64,000 nt of DNA from Streptomyces dioscori (GCF_003024195.1 NZ_KZ679040.1:538221-602220); one strand, 5' to 3'; counted from the stretch's first letter, positions 52,214 through 64,000 are shown. Made by a program: numbers and translations. The notes: generated from the sequence alone by a model not told the origin.

Positions 52214-53125
52214 GTGGACGACCTGGACGGGACGGACGAGCTGCGCGGGACGGACTGGACGGGCGTTCCGGACGGCCCGAACGAGCTGGGCGGGGCGGCC
52301 GCCTGGCGGTTGCGTGAGAGCTGGCAGAGCCCGATCGGGACCCTCCGATGGGACCGCCTCGGGCCGCGGAACGGCCCACCGGTGGTGCTGCTGCACGGCA
52401 CCCCGTTCTCGTCGTACGTATGGCACGAGATCGCCCCGGCGCTGGCCGCCGAGGGACACCGCGTCCATGTCTGGGACATGCCGGGCTACGGCGCCTCCGC
52501 GAAGAGCGAAGGGCAGGACGTCTCACTGAAGGCGCAGGGAGAGGTGTTCGCCGGACTCCTCGACCTCTGGGGGCTCACGAGCCCCTCGGTGATCGCGCAC
52601 GACTTCGGAGGCTGCGTCTCCCTGCGCGCGCATCTGCTCCACGGGGCCGGCTACCGGCGTCTCGCCCTGGTCGACCCGGTCGCGCTGGCGCCCTGGGGCT
52701 CACCCTTCTTCCGCCTGGTCGCCGCGCACGCCGACGTCTTCGGACAACTCCCGCCCGCGTTGCACGAGGCCCTGGTCCGTGAGTACGTCGGCTCCGCGAG
52801 CCACCGCGGGCTGCGGCCCGACATCCTGGCCGCACTGGTCTCCCCCTGGACGGGTGAGACAGGGCAGGCGGCCTTCTACCGCCAGATCGCCCAGGCCGAC
52901 CAGGCCCACACCGACGAGATCCAGGCCCTGTACGCCTCGATGGATCTGCCCGTCACCGTCTGCTGGGGCGAGCAGGACACCTGGATCCCACCCGCCAAGG
53001 GAGAGGAACTGGCCACTCTGATCCCCGGCGCACGCCTGCGCACGATCCCGGCCGCCGGCCATCTCGTACCCCTGGACGCCCCGGCCCGGCTCCTCGCGGC
53101 GCTGTTCACGTTCCTCACCGACTGA
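52214..53125 (+). CDS. Alpha/beta hydrolase, haloalkane-dehalogenase-like
   Basis: A 303-residue cytosolic hydrolase. The oxyanion segment HGTPFSS, the nucleophile elbow IAHDFGG with Asp130 in place of Ser, an acid in WGEQDTWIP and His in AGHLVPLD make an Asp-type triad, as in haloalkane and haloacetate dehalogenases. A physiological substrate cannot be given. The GTG at 52214 has AAGGAG 9 nt upstream; the frame is open far upstream without coding character. Confidence 0.85.
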   Translation: MDDLDGTDELRGTDWTGVPDGPNELGGAAAWRLRESWQSPIGTLRWDRLGPRNGPPVVLLHGTPFSSYVWHEIAPALAAEGHRVHVWDMPGYGASAKSEGQDVSLKAQGEVFAGLLDLWGLTSPSVIAHDFGGCVSLRAHLLHGAGYRRLALVDPVALAPWGSPFFRLVAAHADVFGQLPPALHEALVREYVGSASHRGLRPDILAALVSPWTGETGQAAFYRQIAQADQAHTDEIQALYASMDLPVTVCWGEQDTWIPPAKGEELATLIPGARLRTIPAAGHLVPLDAPARLLAALFTFLTD

Positions 53126-53150
53126 CCGGCGCCCGACCGCGCCCGGAAAC

Positions 53151-53196
53151 ACGTAAGGGCCAGGCAGAGGATGTGATCTCTGACCTGGCCCTACGT
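53151..53196. terminator. Terminator between the hydrolase and tRNA-Gly
   Basis: ACGTAAGGGCCAGG pairs with CCTGGCCCTACGT (one bulge), with an inner CAGAG/CTCTG stem. It would end both the hydrolase (plus) and tRNA-Gly (minus) transcripts. Confidence 0.7.
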
Positions 53197-53200
53197 CATC

Positions 53201-53274
53201 TGGAGCGGGCGACGGGAATCGAACCCGCGTAGCTAGTTTGGAAGACTAGTGCTCTACCATTGAGCTACGCCCGC
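53201..53274 (-). tRNA. tRNA-Gly (anticodon TCC)
   Basis: Full cloverleaf on the minus strand: acceptor GCGGGCG/CGCCCGC, D-stem GCTC/GAGC, anticodon stem CTAGT/ACTAG with loop CTTCCAA, T-loop TTCGATT, and an encoded CCA end. The anticodon TCC reads GGA and GGG. Confidence 0.96.
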
Positions 53275-53427
53275 ACAGCATGCACCGCAGGTCAGTGACC
53301 CGCGGCACTGAAGCATCGTAGCGGGTCGCACCCCTTCGCCGCACACCCCGTTCCGGTGGGCGGCGACGCCCCCGGAAATGCGGGCGTGGCACGGTCCGCG
53401 GGCATGTACCCTACGTGTCGCACCAGA

Positions 53428-53504
53428 CGGGGTGTGGCGCAGCTTGGTAGCGCGTCCGCTTTGGGAGCGGAAGGCCGTGGGTTCAAATCCCGCCACCCCG
53501 ACCA
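53428..53504 (+). tRNA. tRNA-Pro (anticodon TGG)
   Basis: Cloverleaf with acceptor CGGGGTG/CACCCCG, anticodon stem TCCGC/GCGGA with loop TTTGGGA, T-loop TTCAAAT and encoded CCA. The anticodon TGG reads CCA and CCG. TACCCT about 15 nt upstream may be the -10. No integrase or attachment repeat accompanies it. Confidence 0.96.
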
Positions 53505-53508
53505 CCGT

Positions 53509-53537
53509 GCCGGACCACCGGCGAGATCACCTTTTTT
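53509..53537 (+). terminator. Terminator of tRNA-Pro
   Basis: GCCGG-ACCA-CCGGC is a small hairpin, followed 9 nt later by a run of six T at 53532-53537, a rare classical intrinsic terminator in this window. Confidence 0.6.
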
Positions 53538-53692
53538 GGGGCGTGTACCGGCTGCGGCTAGTATGCAAACTGCGCGCCCGTGTGTCTGCATTTTTACGTC
53601 CCTCAAGGGCCGCCAGTCCGCTGAGGCTCCGCCGTATCCGGCGGTGACCGTCAGTAGAACCCAAAGAAGTCAGCCCCCAAGGAGACCGAACC

Positions 53693-55111
53693 GTGAAGAG
53701 CGCCGTGGAGACCCTGAACCCGACCCGGGTTCGGCTCAGCATCGAGGTGCCCTTCGAGGAGCTCAAGGACAGCCTCGACGCGGCGTACAAGAAGATCAAC
53801 CAGCAGGTCACGGTGAAGGGGTTCCGGAAGGGCAAGATTCCGGCTCGTGTCATCGACCAGCGGTTCGGCCGCGGTGCGGTTCTTGAGGAAGCGGTCAACG
53901 ACGCGCTTCCGAAGTTCTACACCGAAGCGGTCAACGAAGCCGAGCTGAACGTCCTCGGCCAGCCCGAGGTCGACATCACGGAGCTGAAGGACGGCGAGAC
54001 GCTGAACTTCACCGCCGAGGTCGACGTGCGCCCGACGATCGAGATCCCGGACTACTCCGGCATCGAGGTCGAGGTCGACGCCGTCGAGGTCGGCGAGGAG
54101 GACATCGACAAGGCCGTCGAGGAGCTGCGTGAGCGCTTCGCCTCGACCGCTCCCGTCGAGCGTGCCGCCGAGGACGGTGACGTCGTCACCCTCGACCTGG
54201 AGGCCAAGGTCGACGGCGAGGTCCTGGAGGACGGCGTCGCGAGCGGCGTCTCCTACACCATCGGCTCCGGTGAGCTGCTGGACGGCATCGACGACGCCGT
54301 GAAGGGCCTGGAGGCCGGTGGCGAGGCCACCTTCGCCTCCGAGCTCAAGGGCGGCTCGGCGGCCGGCAAGGAGTCCGAGGTCACCGTCAAGGTCAGCCAG
54401 GTCGCCAAGCGCGAGCTGCCCGAGCTGGACGACGACTTCGCGCAGCTCGCGTCGGAGTTCGACACCCTCGAAGAGCTGCGCGCCGACAGCCGCAAGCGCC
54501 TTGAGAACATGAAGCAGTACGACCAGGCCACGCAGGCCCAGGAGCGAGTCCTGGAGAAGCTGCTCGAACTGGTCGAGGTGCCCGTCCCCGAGAAGCTTCT
54601 TGAGGACGAGATCAACACCCGCAAGCACAACCTGGAGCACCACCAGCTCGGCCAGATGGGCCTCGACCTCGAAAAGTACCTGGAGATCCAGGGCAAGACG
54701 GCCGAGGAGTTCGACGCCGAGACCAAGGAAGCGGCGGTCAAGGGCATCAAGACGCAGTTCGTCCTGGACGAGCTCGTCAACAAGGAGAAGCTGAACGTCA
54801 ACCAGGAGGAGCTCACCGAGCACCTCATGCGGCGCGCGGCCTCTTCGAATATGTCTCCTGACCAGTTCGCCCAGGCGGTCGTCGAAGGTGGCCAGGTCCC
54901 GATGCTGGTCGGCGAGGTCGCCCGCGGCAAGGCTCTTGCCGTGGTCGTCGAGGCCGCCACCGTCAAGGACACGAACGGCGAGGTCGTCGACCTCGACGAC
55001 GACGAGGACGAGGACGAGACCTCCACGGAGGCCTCTGCCGAGTCCTCTGCTGAGGGCTCGACCGAGGAGTCCCCCGAGGCCGCCCCGGCCCCGGAGAAGA
55101 CCGAGGCCTGA
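53693..55111 (+). CDS. tig: Trigger factor (ribosome-bound chaperone and peptidyl-prolyl isomerase)
   Basis: A 472-residue cytosolic chaperone that binds nascent chains at the ribosome exit. The N-terminal domain has the ribosome-binding signature region [17 protein letters not shown] (about residues 43-59); the FKBP-type domain is at about 155-240 ([17 protein letters not shown] ... [20 protein letters not shown]); the helical C-terminal domain follows. The last 35 residues are an acidic Glu/Ser/Asp tail. The GTG at 53693 has AAGGAG about 8 nt upstream. It precedes the clp genes, as in many bacteria. Confidence 0.96.
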   Translation: MKSAVETLNPTRVRLSIEVPFEELKDSLDAAYKKINQQVTVKGFRKGKIPARVIDQRFGRGAVLEEAVNDALPKFYTEAVNEAELNVLGQPEVDITELKDGETLNFTAEVDVRPTIEIPDYSGIEVEVDAVEVGEEDIDKAVEELRERFASTAPVERAAEDGDVVTLDLEAKVDGEVLEDGVASGVSYTIGSGELLDGIDDAVKGLEAGGEATFASELKGGSAAGKESEVTVKVSQVAKRELPELDDDFAQLASEFDTLEELRADSRKRLENMKQYDQATQAQERVLEKLLELVEVPVPEKLLEDEINTRKHNLEHHQLGQMGLDLEKYLEIQGKTAEEFDAETKEAAVKGIKTQFVLDELVNKEKLNVNQEELTEHLMRRAASSNMSPDQFAQAVVEGGQVPMLVGEVARGKALAVVVEAATVKDTNGEVVDLDDDEDEDETSTEASAESSAEGSTEESPEAAPAPEKTEA

Positions 55112-55213
55112 CCGCCTCGCAGTACGCGGCCACGGGCCCCCAGGACGATTCCTGGGGGCCCGCAGCCCTCTCCTGAGGCCCGCAGCCGCCCCTGGGGCCC
55201 GCAGGGCCTTCCA

Positions 55214-55590
55214 GGGGCGCGGGGAACGGCGCGGCTCGCCCCCACCGGGGCCGCAGTCGCGTGTGCCTCCTGGGGGACGTTGGCGGGTGCGGTGTGTGGT
55301 GGGTTGCTCGCGCAGTTCCTCGCGCCCCGGAAGGGCCCCTGCGGGCCCGGCCCCCTCGGGGGCGCGGGGAACGGCGCGGCTCGCCCCCACCGGGGCCGCA
55401 GTCGCGTGTGCCTCCTGGGGGACGTTGGCGGGTGCGGTGTGTGGTGGGTTGCTCGCGCCGTTCCCCGCGCCCCTGGAAGGGCCCTGCGGGCCCGGCCCCT
55501 TCAGGGGCGCGGGGAACTGCGCGGCCCGCCCCCGCCGGCCCGCAGTCGCGTCTGCCCCCTGGGGGCATTGGCGGGTGCGGCCAGCGGCGG
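55214..55590 (+). repeat. 145-bp tandem array of dispersed elements between tig and clpP1
   Basis: Direct cores start at 55214, 55359 and 55504, exactly 145 bp apart. Each unit also holds an inverted core and a GCAGTCGCGTGTGCCTCC plus GGCGGGTGCGGTGTG stretch. Units 1 and 2 are nearly identical over 100 bp and unit 3 is partial. The array takes up half of the 731-bp gap 55112-55842. Confidence 0.88.
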
Positions 55591-55660
55591 GGTGCCCGCG
55601 CCCCCGAGGCGGGAGGGGGCTCAGCCCGGTGTAATCCCTGCTGAACCCAGCGGAGCGCAT

Positions 55661-55675
55661 GCGCTCACAGCGAAC
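55661..55675. promoter_or_regulatory. ClgR-like operator before clpP1
   Basis: The minus strand reads GTTCGC-TGTGA-GCGC, matching the ClgR core GTTCGC-N5-GCG known from Streptomyces clpP1 promoters. It lies about 170 nt before clpP1, with TAGGGT (55714) a possible -10. Confidence 0.55.
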
Positions 55676-55842
55676 AGTTCCTTCTGCGGGATTCCCCGGA
55701 GGGACCCGCGCGTTAGGGTCCATGAGTACGAGGGCAGGGGAGTCCCCGGAGCCGTCCGACACGGCACGCACACGGGGTCCCACGCCCCCAGCAGAAGACG
55801 TGTAGACGGCCCGGCGCCGTCGTAAGACGAGCAGGTGGATAC

Positions 55843-56460
55843 GTGACGAATCTGATGCCCACAGCCGCCGGCGACCCCATCGGTGGTGGCCTCGGCGACC
55901 AGGTCTACAACCGGCTGCTCGGCGAGCGGATCATCTTCCTCGGCCAGGCGGTCGACGACGACATCGCCAACAAGATCACCGCACAGTTGCTGCTCCTTGC
56001 CTCCGACCCGGAGAAGGACATCTACCTCTACATCAACAGCCCCGGCGGCTCGATCACCGCCGGCATGGCGATCTACGACACCATGCAGTACATCAAGAAC
56101 GATGTGGTGACGATCGCGATGGGCATGGCGGCCTCCATGGGCCAGTTCCTGCTGAGCGCGGGCACTCCGGGCAAGCGCTTCGCGCTGCCGAACGCGGAGA
56201 TCCTGATCCACCAGCCCTCGGCCGGTCTCGCCGGTTCCGCGTCGGACATCAAGATCCACGCCGAGCGGCTGCTGCACACCAAGAAGCGGATGGCGGAGCT
56301 GACCTCGTTCCACACCGGCCAGACGGTGGAGCAGGTCACCCGCGACTCGGACCGGGACCGCTGGTTCGACCCGATCGAGGCCAAGGAGTACGGCCTCATC
56401 GACGACATCATGCCCACCGCTGCCGGAATGCCGGGCGGCGGCGGTACCGGAGCGGCATAG
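55843..56460 (+). CDS. clpP1: ATP-dependent Clp protease proteolytic subunit 1
   Basis: A 205-residue serine protease subunit that forms the Clp degradation chamber with ClpP2. The triad is Ser98 (MGMAASMGQ), His123 (LIHQP) and Asp172 (DRDRWF). INSPGGS is the oxyanion strand. GTG 55843 is preferred; ATG 55855 is possible. It is followed after 102 bp by clpP2. A ClgR-like site upstream suggests the known feedback control of clp genes. Confidence 0.95.
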   Translation: MTNLMPTAAGDPIGGGLGDQVYNRLLGERIIFLGQAVDDDIANKITAQLLLLASDPEKDIYLYINSPGGSITAGMAIYDTMQYIKNDVVTIAMGMAASMGQFLLSAGTPGKRFALPNAEILIHQPSAGLAGSASDIKIHAERLLHTKKRMAELTSFHTGQTVEQVTRDSDRDRWFDPIEAKEYGLIDDIMPTAAGMPGGGGTGAA

Positions 56461-56562
56461 GGCGCCCAGCGCCGACCGGGCGCCGGCGCAAGCCGGCGCC
56501 GCGCCGCTCCGAGAGACCCCAGCCGACCGCCTCAGCCCTTATCAGGCTCTTCAGGAGACACA

Positions 56563-57243
56563 GTGAACGACTTCCCCGGCAGCGGACTGTACGACCGCGC
56601 GCAGGCCGAGTACACGGGTCCTCGCGCGGAGTCCCGCTACGTCATCCCGCGCTTCGTCGAGCGCACCTCGCAGGGCGTGCGTGAGTACGACCCGTACGCG
56701 AAGCTGTTCGAGGAGCGCGTCATCTTCCTCGGCGTGCAGATCGACGACGCCTCCGCCAACGACGTCATGGCGCAGCTGCTGTGCCTGGAGTCGATGGACC
56801 CCGACCGTGACATCTCGGTCTACATCAACAGCCCCGGTGGCTCCTTCACGGCGCTCACCGCGATCTACGACACGATGCAGTTCGTGAAGCCGGACGTCCA
56901 GACTGTTTGCATGGGTCAGGCCGCCTCCGCCGCCGCGATCCTCCTGGCGGCCGGTACGCCGGGCAAGCGCATGGCACTTCCGAACGCGCGCGTGCTGATC
57001 CACCAGCCCTACAGCGAGACCGGCCGCGGTCAGGTCTCGGACCTTGAGATCGCCGCCAACGAGATCCTCCGGATGCGCGGTCAGCTGGAAGACATGCTGG
57101 CCAAGCACTCGACGACGCCGATCGAGAAGATCCGCGAGGACATCGAGCGCGACAAGATCCTCACGGCCGAGGACGCCCTCGCGTACGGCCTGATCGACCA
57201 GATCATCTCGACCCGGAAGATGAACAACGCCGCGGTCGCGTGA
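56563..57243 (+). CDS. clpP2: ATP-dependent Clp protease proteolytic subunit 2
   Basis: A 226-residue ClpP with triad Ser122 (GQAASAAA), His147 (LIHQP) and Asp197 (ERDKIL). It has a longer N-terminal extension than ClpP1 ([26 protein letters not shown]), which in actinobacteria distinguishes the second subunit. The GTG at 56563 has AGGAG 6 nt upstream. It is co-transcribed with clpP1, most likely, and clpX follows after a strong hairpin. Confidence 0.95.
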   Translation: MNDFPGSGLYDRAQAEYTGPRAESRYVIPRFVERTSQGVREYDPYAKLFEERVIFLGVQIDDASANDVMAQLLCLESMDPDRDISVYINSPGGSFTALTAIYDTMQFVKPDVQTVCMGQAASAAAILLAAGTPGKRMALPNARVLIHQPYSETGRGQVSDLEIAANEILRMRGQLEDMLAKHSTTPIEKIREDIERDKILTAEDALAYGLIDQIISTRKMNNAAVA

Positions 57244-57268
57244 CGTATCGCTGTATCGTCTGCCGCTC

Positions 57269-57304
57269 CTTGACGCGGTTCACGACAAAGTGAACCGCGC
57301 CAAG
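57269..57304. other. Long hairpin between clpP2 and clpX
   Basis: CTTGACGCGGTTCAC pairs with GTGAACCGCGCCAAG (one mismatch) around GACAAA, 25 bp after the clpP2 stop and 100 bp before clpX. It may terminate, process or regulate the message; its DNA palindrome could also be an operator. Confidence 0.6.
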
Positions 57305-57403
57305 GGGGGCCCGAACGGGGGGCTCGGCAAGGTACCGTCGGACATAAGGCAGCACCAGGAGCCGCTGGACCTAGGCGTCTCCCAGGCGAAGGGGAAGCAC
57401 ACC

Positions 57404-58690
57404 GTGGCACGCATCGGTGACGGCGGCGATCTGCTCAAGTGCTCGTTCTGTGGCAAGAGCCAGAAGCAGGTCAAGAAGCTCATCGCAGGCCCTGGTGTGT
57501 ACATCTGCGACGAGTGCATCGATCTCTGCAACGAGATCATCGAGGAAGAGCTCGCGGAGACGAGCGAGGTGCGCTGGGAGGAACTTCCCAAACCTCGCGA
57601 GATCTACGAGTTCCTTGAGGGTTACGTCGTAGGCCAGGAGTCCGCCAAGAAGGCCCTCTCGGTCGCGGTGTACAACCACTACAAGCGGGTCCAGGCCGGC
57701 GAGAACAGCACCGGTCAGAACCGCGAGGACGCCATCGAGTTGGCGAAGTCCAACATCCTCCTGCTCGGTCCCACGGGCTCGGGCAAGACGCTGCTCGCCC
57801 AGACGCTGGCCCGCATGCTGAACGTCCCGTTCGCCATCGCGGACGCGACGGCGCTCACGGAGGCGGGGTACGTCGGCGAGGACGTCGAGAACATCCTGCT
57901 GAAGCTGATCCAGGCCGCGGACTACGACGTCAAGAAGGCCGAGACCGGCATCATCTACATCGACGAGATCGACAAGGTCGCCCGTAAGAGCGAGAACCCG
58001 TCGATCACGCGCGATGTGTCGGGCGAGGGCGTCCAGCAGGCACTGCTCAAGATCCTGGAGGGCACCACGGCCTCCGTTCCTCCGCAGGGCGGACGCAAGC
58101 ACCCCCACCAGGAGTTCATCCAGATCGACACGACGAACGTGCTGTTCATCGTGGGCGGTGCCTTCGCGGGTCTGGAGAAGCTCGTCGAGTCCCGTGCGGG
58201 TGCCAAGGGCATCGGCTTCGGCGCGACGATCCGCTCCAAGAAGGAACTTGAGGCGAAGGACCGCTTCGAGGACGTCATGCCCGAGGACCTGGTGAAGTTC
58301 GGGATGATCCCCGAGTTCATCGGCCGTCTCCCGGTCATCACCTCGGTCCACAACCTCGACCGCGAGGCCCTCCTCCAGATCCTGGTGGAGCCGCGCAACG
58401 CCCTCGTGAAGCAGTACCAGCGCCTGTTCGAACTGGACGGCGTGGAGCTGGACTTCGAGCGCGAGGCCCTCGAAGCCATCGCGGACCAGGCCATCCTCCG
58501 CCAGACCGGCGCGCGCGGCCTGCGCGCCATCATGGAAGAGGTCCTCCAGGCAGTGATGTACGAGGTCCCGTCCCGCAAGGACGTGGCCCGCGTGGTCATC
58601 ACCTCGGAGGTCGTCCGCTCGAACGTGAACCCGACCCTGATCCCACGCGACGCGCGGGGCCGGGGACCGGGCGAGCAGAAGACGGCGTAA
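57404..58690 (+). CDS. clpX: ATP-dependent Clp protease unfoldase ClpX
   Basis: A 428-residue AAA+ ATPase that unfolds substrates for ClpP. The N-terminal zinc finger is CSFCGK ... YICDEC; Walker A is GPTGSGKT, Walker [10 protein letters not shown], and the ClpP-binding IGF loop appears as AKGIGFGA. Sensor 2 is in [11 protein letters not shown]. The GTG at 57404 has AAGGGGAA 9 nt upstream; the 160-bp gap from clpP2 leaves room for its own promoter. Confidence 0.96.
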   Translation: MARIGDGGDLLKCSFCGKSQKQVKKLIAGPGVYICDECIDLCNEIIEEELAETSEVRWEELPKPREIYEFLEGYVVGQESAKKALSVAVYNHYKRVQAGENSTGQNREDAIELAKSNILLLGPTGSGKTLLAQTLARMLNVPFAIADATALTEAGYVGEDVENILLKLIQAADYDVKKAETGIIYIDEIDKVARKSENPSITRDVSGEGVQQALLKILEGTTASVPPQGGRKHPHQEFIQIDTTNVLFIVGGAFAGLEKLVESRAGAKGIGFGATIRSKKELEAKDRFEDVMPEDLVKFGMIPEFIGRLPVITSVHNLDREALLQILVEPRNALVKQYQRLFELDGVELDFEREALEAIADQAILRQTGARGLRAIMEEVLQAVMYEVPSRKDVARVVITSEVVRSNVNPTLIPRDARGRGPGEQKTA

Positions 58691-58715
58691 GCGGGCCCGC
58701 ACGGACGCGAGTTAC

Positions 58716-58752
58716 GGAGAAGGGCCCCGGTCACCGACCGGGGCCCTTCTCC
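58716..58752. terminator. Terminator after clpX
   Basis: GGAGAAGGGCCCCGGT pairs perfectly with ACCGGGGCCCTTCTCC, between clpX and a convergent gene. Confidence 0.8.
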
Positions 58753-58781
58753 GTTGCGCGTGTCGTGTCGTCCCGCGTCGC

Positions 58782-59717
58782 TCAGAGCTTGACGCGGACC
58801 TCCTTGCGGAACTTGGCCGTCAGTTCCGCGGCCGCCTGGAGGTCGGCGCCCTTGCCCGCCATGGCGTTGGCCATGTCGATGTTGATGATGACGCCGAGCG
58901 TGCTGTGGTCGCCCCAGATACACACCGGCATGCTGATCGAGGACGGGCCGGAGGCCGCGTCACCCGTGGCGTCCTCGTTCGTGATCTTGGTTTCCTGGCA
59001 CTTCAGGACCGCGCCGTCGAGGCCGCTGGGCGAGTAGCTCTTGGGGCTGCCGACGACCTCGCCCTCGTCCGCGCCGTCCTTCTCGGAGCCTTCCTTCATG
59101 TCGACGAACATGGCGTCGACGACCTTCTCCGGGTCGTCGATCTCGCCGTACACGCCCATGAACTGGATCATCTGCAGGGCGAGCGGGTTGTTCTCGTCCC
59201 CGGCCTGGTACCCCGCGTTGACGTCCTTGGCGCCCTGGACGCCGTGCTTCTCGGCCTTCTTGATGTCGCTCTCGTCGAAGCCGCCGCTGTCGGCCTCTTT
59301 GCTCTTCTTGTACTCGGTGAGCACCGTCGCCGGAGTTGTCAGCTTGTGGGGGCCGTCGTCCGTGACGTCCGCCGAGGCGCCGCCGCTGCCGCCGATGATG
59401 AAGTACGCGCCCACCGCGATCGCGGCCACGACCGCCACCGCGCCGACGATCAGGCCCGTCTTCTTCTTGCCGCCGCCGGGGGGCGGGGGCACCGGGGCGC
59501 CGTACGGCGGCTGCTGGCCGTAGCCGGGCTGCTGCGGCGGGACGCCGGGAGGGGCCTGCTGGGGGTACCCGTAGCCAGGCTGCTGCGGGGGAGCCTGCTG
59601 CGGGTAGCCGTAGCCGGGCTGGGGGGCCTGCGGCTGCTGGCCGTAAGGACCCGGCTGACCGTACGGTCCGGGCTGCTGCGGCTGCCCGCCGTACGGGCCC
59701 GGCTGGTTGTAGCTCAT
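58782..59717 (-). CDS. Gln/Pro/Gly-rich single-pass membrane protein
   Basis: A 311-residue protein. The first 85 residues are a repetitive, disordered Pro/Gln/Gly/Tyr stretch ([13 protein letters not shown] repeats); [25 protein letters not shown] is the one membrane helix; the external domain of about 200 residues has two Cys (VLKCQET, PVCIWGD). Such proteins are common in Streptomyces and of unknown function. The ATG at 59717 has GGAGGGGAA 6 nt upstream. Confidence 0.85.
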   Translation of the reverse strand: MSYNQPGPYGGQPQQPGPYGQPGPYGQQPQAPQPGYGYPQQAPPQQPGYGYPQQAPPGVPPQQPGYGQQPPYGAPVPPPPGGGKKKTGLIVGAVAVVAAIAVGAYFIIGGSGGASADVTDDGPHKLTTPATVLTEYKKSKEADSGGFDESDIKKAEKHGVQGAKDVNAGYQAGDENNPLALQMIQFMGVYGEIDDPEKVVDAMFVDMKEGSEKDGADEGEVVGSPKSYSPSGLDGAVLKCQETKITNEDATGDAASGPSSISMPVCIWGDHSTLGVIINIDMANAMAGKGADLQAAAELTAKFRKEVRVKL

Positions 59718-59840
59718 TCTGGGTTCCCCTCCAGATGCTTATGTGTTCCGAACATCCTCACTCAAGGCGGGGACGGCCGAAGCGCCGGGGGCCGCACCGT
59801 TACCAATTAATCGAGTTTCGGAGCAAGCCTGTGACACCTC

Positions 59841-59846
59841 TAAACT
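59841..59846 (+). promoter_or_regulatory. Predicted -10 of a leaderless valS transcript
   Basis: TAAACT ends exactly 6 nt before the valS GTG, placing the transcript start on or beside the start codon. There is no Shine-Dalgarno sequence. Confidence 0.45.
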
Positions 59847-59852
59847 GATGGC

Positions 59853-62486
<2,634 letters not shown>

Positions 62487-62494
62487 GTGTTTTT

Positions 62495-62529
62495 GAGGGC
62501 CCCGGGACCTTGATGGTTCCGGGGCCCTC
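62495..62529 (+). terminator. Terminator after valS
   Basis: GAGGGCCCCGGGACC pairs with GGTTCCGGGGCCCTC (one mismatch) around a 5-nt loop, 8 bp past the stop and preceded by a TTTTT run. Confidence 0.75.
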
Positions 62530-62542
62530 GTGCGTTCGTCTT

Positions 62543-62680
62543 CGGCTGCGGGCCGGTGGGGGCCGGTCGCGCAGTTCCCCGCGCCCCTGAGAAGGGCTGC
62601 GCCCTTCCCGAGAGCGAGGTGCGTTCGTCGGCTGCGGGCCGGTGAGGGCTCGTCGCGCAGTTCCCCGCGCCCCTGAAAGG
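62543..62680 (-). repeat. Two dispersed elements between valS and folC
   Basis: Two inverted-orientation copies of the core, each with the GCTGCGGGCCGGTG-GGG companion module, about 86 bp apart. Confidence 0.75.
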
Positions 62681-62709
62681 CCGGGGCGCGGGCTCCGTAG
62701 ACTGGGGGT

Positions 62710-64000
62710 GTGAGTGAGATTTCGCAGGACAGCAGTGGGTCCGATCCGTTCGATGCCATCGTCGAGGCCGAGACGGAGCGTGATCCCGATCTCGCCGTGA
62801 TCGAGGCCGGCAGTCGCACCCTGCGTACGCAGGGCCCGGCGCCGCAGTCCGACATTCCCGCGCGCCCGGACGACCCGGAGGCCGACAAGGCGCTGCGCCA
62901 GGTCGAGACCGAGCTGGCCACGCGATGGGGCGAGACCAAGCTGGAGCCGTCCGTGGCCCGGATCTCCGCGCTCATGGACGTGCTGGGCGAGCCGCAGCGC
63001 GCGTACCCCTCGATCCACATCACGGGGACCAACGGCAAGACGTCCACCGCCCGCATGATCGAGGCCCTGCTCGGCGCCTTCGAACTGCGCACCGGTCGGT
63101 ACACCTCGCCGCACGTCCAGTCGATCACCGAGCGGATCAGCCTGGACGGGGCGGCGATCCCGGCCGAGCGGTTCGTGGAGACGTACGAAGACATCAAGCC
63201 GTACGTCGAGATGGTCGACGCGGCCCAGGAGTACCGACTCTCCTTCTTCGAGGTGCTCACGGGCATGGCGTACGCGGCCTTCGCGGACGCGCCCGTCGAC
63301 GTGGCCGTCGTGGAGGTCGGGATGGGCGGCAGCTGGGACGCCACCAACGTCATCGACGGGGATGTCGCCGTGGTGACCCCCATCGACCTCGACCACACCG
63401 ACCGGCTCGGGAACACCCCGGGGGAGATCGCCAAGGAGAAGGCCGGGATCGTCAAGCAGGGCGCGACGGTCATCCTGGCCCAGCAGCCCGTCGACGCGGC
63501 GCAGGTCCTGCTCAAGAAGGCCGTCGAGGTCGACGCCACCGTGGCCCGTGAAGGGCTTGAGTTCGGTGTGATCAGCCGGCAGGTCGCGGTCGGCGGGCAG
63601 CTGCTGACGCTGCGCGGTCTCGGCGGGGAGTACGAGGCGGTGTACATCCCGCTGCACGGGGCGTACCAGGCGCACAACGCGGCCGTGGCGCTCGCCGCCG
63701 TGGAGGCGTTCTTCGGCGTCGGGTCCCAGCGGCCCGAGGCGCTCGACATCGACACCGTCCGCAAGGCCTTCGCGTCGGTCACCTCGCCCGGACGGCTTGA
63801 GGTCGTACGCAAGTCGCCGACCGTCGTACTGGACGCCGCGCACAACCCGGCGGGCGCCCGCGCCACCGCCGAGGCGGTCCAGGAGGTCTTCGACTTCAGC
63901 CGGCTGATCGGTGTCGTCGGGGCGAGCGGCGACAAGAACGTACGGGGGCTGCTCGAAGCGTTCGAGCCGATCTTCACGGAGGTCGTCGTGACGCAGAACT
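62710..64000 (+). CDS. folC: Folylpolyglutamate / dihydrofolate synthase (5' part)
   Basis: At least 430 residues are in the window and the frame is still open at its end. The Mur-ligase-type P-loop is ITGTNGKTSTARMIE; further family blocks are TGRYTSPHVQSITERI, VEVGMGGSWDATNV, LDHTDRLGNTPGEIAKEKAGI and VLDAAHNPAGA. It adds Glu to folates, and some members also make dihydrofolate. The first 60 residues are an acidic extension before the ELATRWGETKLEPS start of the fold. The GTG at 62710 lacks a ribosome site but TAGACT ends exactly 6 nt upstream. Confidence 0.93.
   Translation, partial: MSEISQDSSGSDPFDAIVEAETERDPDLAVIEAGSRTLRTQGPAPQSDIPARPDDPEADKALRQVETELATRWGETKLEPSVARISALMDVLGEPQRAYPSIHITGTNGKTSTARMIEALLGAFELRTGRYTSPHVQSITERISLDGAAIPAERFVETYEDIKPYVEMVDAAQEYRLSFFEVLTGMAYAAFADAPVDVAVVEVGMGGSWDATNVIDGDVAVVTPIDLDHTDRLGNTPGEIAKEKAGIVKQGATVILAQQPVDAAQVLLKKAVEVDATVAREGLEFGVISRQVAVGGQLLTLRGLGGEYEAVYIPLHGAYQAHNAAVALAAVEAFFGVGSQRPEALDIDTVRKAFASVTSPGRLEVVRKSPTVVLDAAHNPAGARATAEAVQEVFDFSRLIGVVGASGDKNVRGLLEAFEPIFTEVVVTQN

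Noticed and set aside
53201..53504. Integration site of a mobile element at the two tRNA genes
   Set aside because: No integrase, excisionase or direct-repeat copy of a tRNA end in the surrounding sequence.
59718..59852. T-box leader for valS
   Set aside because: Only 135 bp are available, there is no stem I or T-box core, and a -10 sits 6 nt before the start.

Overview
The window is a stretch of Streptomyces core chromosome. The evidence is a very high GC content, many GTG starts, long random open frames on the non-coding strands, and the gene order tig - clpP1 - clpP2 - clpX ... valS - folC with tRNA genes just upstream of tig. Regulatory sites of the kinds known from Streptomyces (Nur, DasR and ClgR boxes, and one TTA codon) point the same way. 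I see no transposase, integrase, CRISPR array or prophage gene.

Layout. 0.2-16 kb: aminopeptidase N, a DUF1203 protein, a lipoprotein, a stand-alone aspartate-semialdehyde dehydrogenase, an ECF-type sigma factor with a membrane partner, a large secreted subtilase, a Nudix hydrolase, a Tat-exported metallophosphoesterase behind a possible PHO box, a secreted serine hydrolase and an AbiEi/DUF559-like protein. 16-23 kb: a secreted lipase, then a three-gene two-component locus (two unusual kinase-like membrane proteins and a TTA-containing NarL-type regulator) that overlaps a second pepN tail to tail. 23-26 kb: a DsbA-like thiol protein, a small Cys protein, a Nur-box/terminator unit that looks like a stand-alone s-SodF-type small RNA with no sodF gene, and an APC permease. 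26-33 kb: a sulfonate or sulfate-ester operon (Tat-lipoprotein binding protein, permease, ATPase, flavin monooxygenase, TauD-type dioxygenase) behind a ROK regulator; each of the two transcription units is preceded by a possible leader-peptide ORF. 33-41.7 kb: bioY, an FAD oxidase, a sortase-type surface protein, a Ser/Thr kinase, a second APC permease, rpiB and an Fpg/Nei glycosylase. 41.7-44.6 kb: GH64 glucanase, GH19 chitinase and an AA10 LPMO, with a DasR-like site over the promoter. 45-53 kb: an Eis-like acetyltransferase, a membrane PP2C phosphatase, a CPA2 antiporter, an HD hydrolase, an acyltransferase, small membrane proteins and an alpha/beta hydrolase. 53-64 kb: tRNA-Gly, tRNA-Pro, tig, clpP1-clpP2-clpX, a Gln/Pro-rich membrane protein, valS and the start of folC, which runs off the window.

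Across this sits a family of about 25 copies of a GC-rich intergenic element (core GGGGCGCGGGGAACTGCGC), alone, as perfect inverted pairs, and in 53-bp and 145-bp tandem arrays. Several genes also have a -10-like hexamer exactly 6 nt before the start codon, which suggests leaderless transcripts. Functions are assigned from motifs read by eye; no database search was run.
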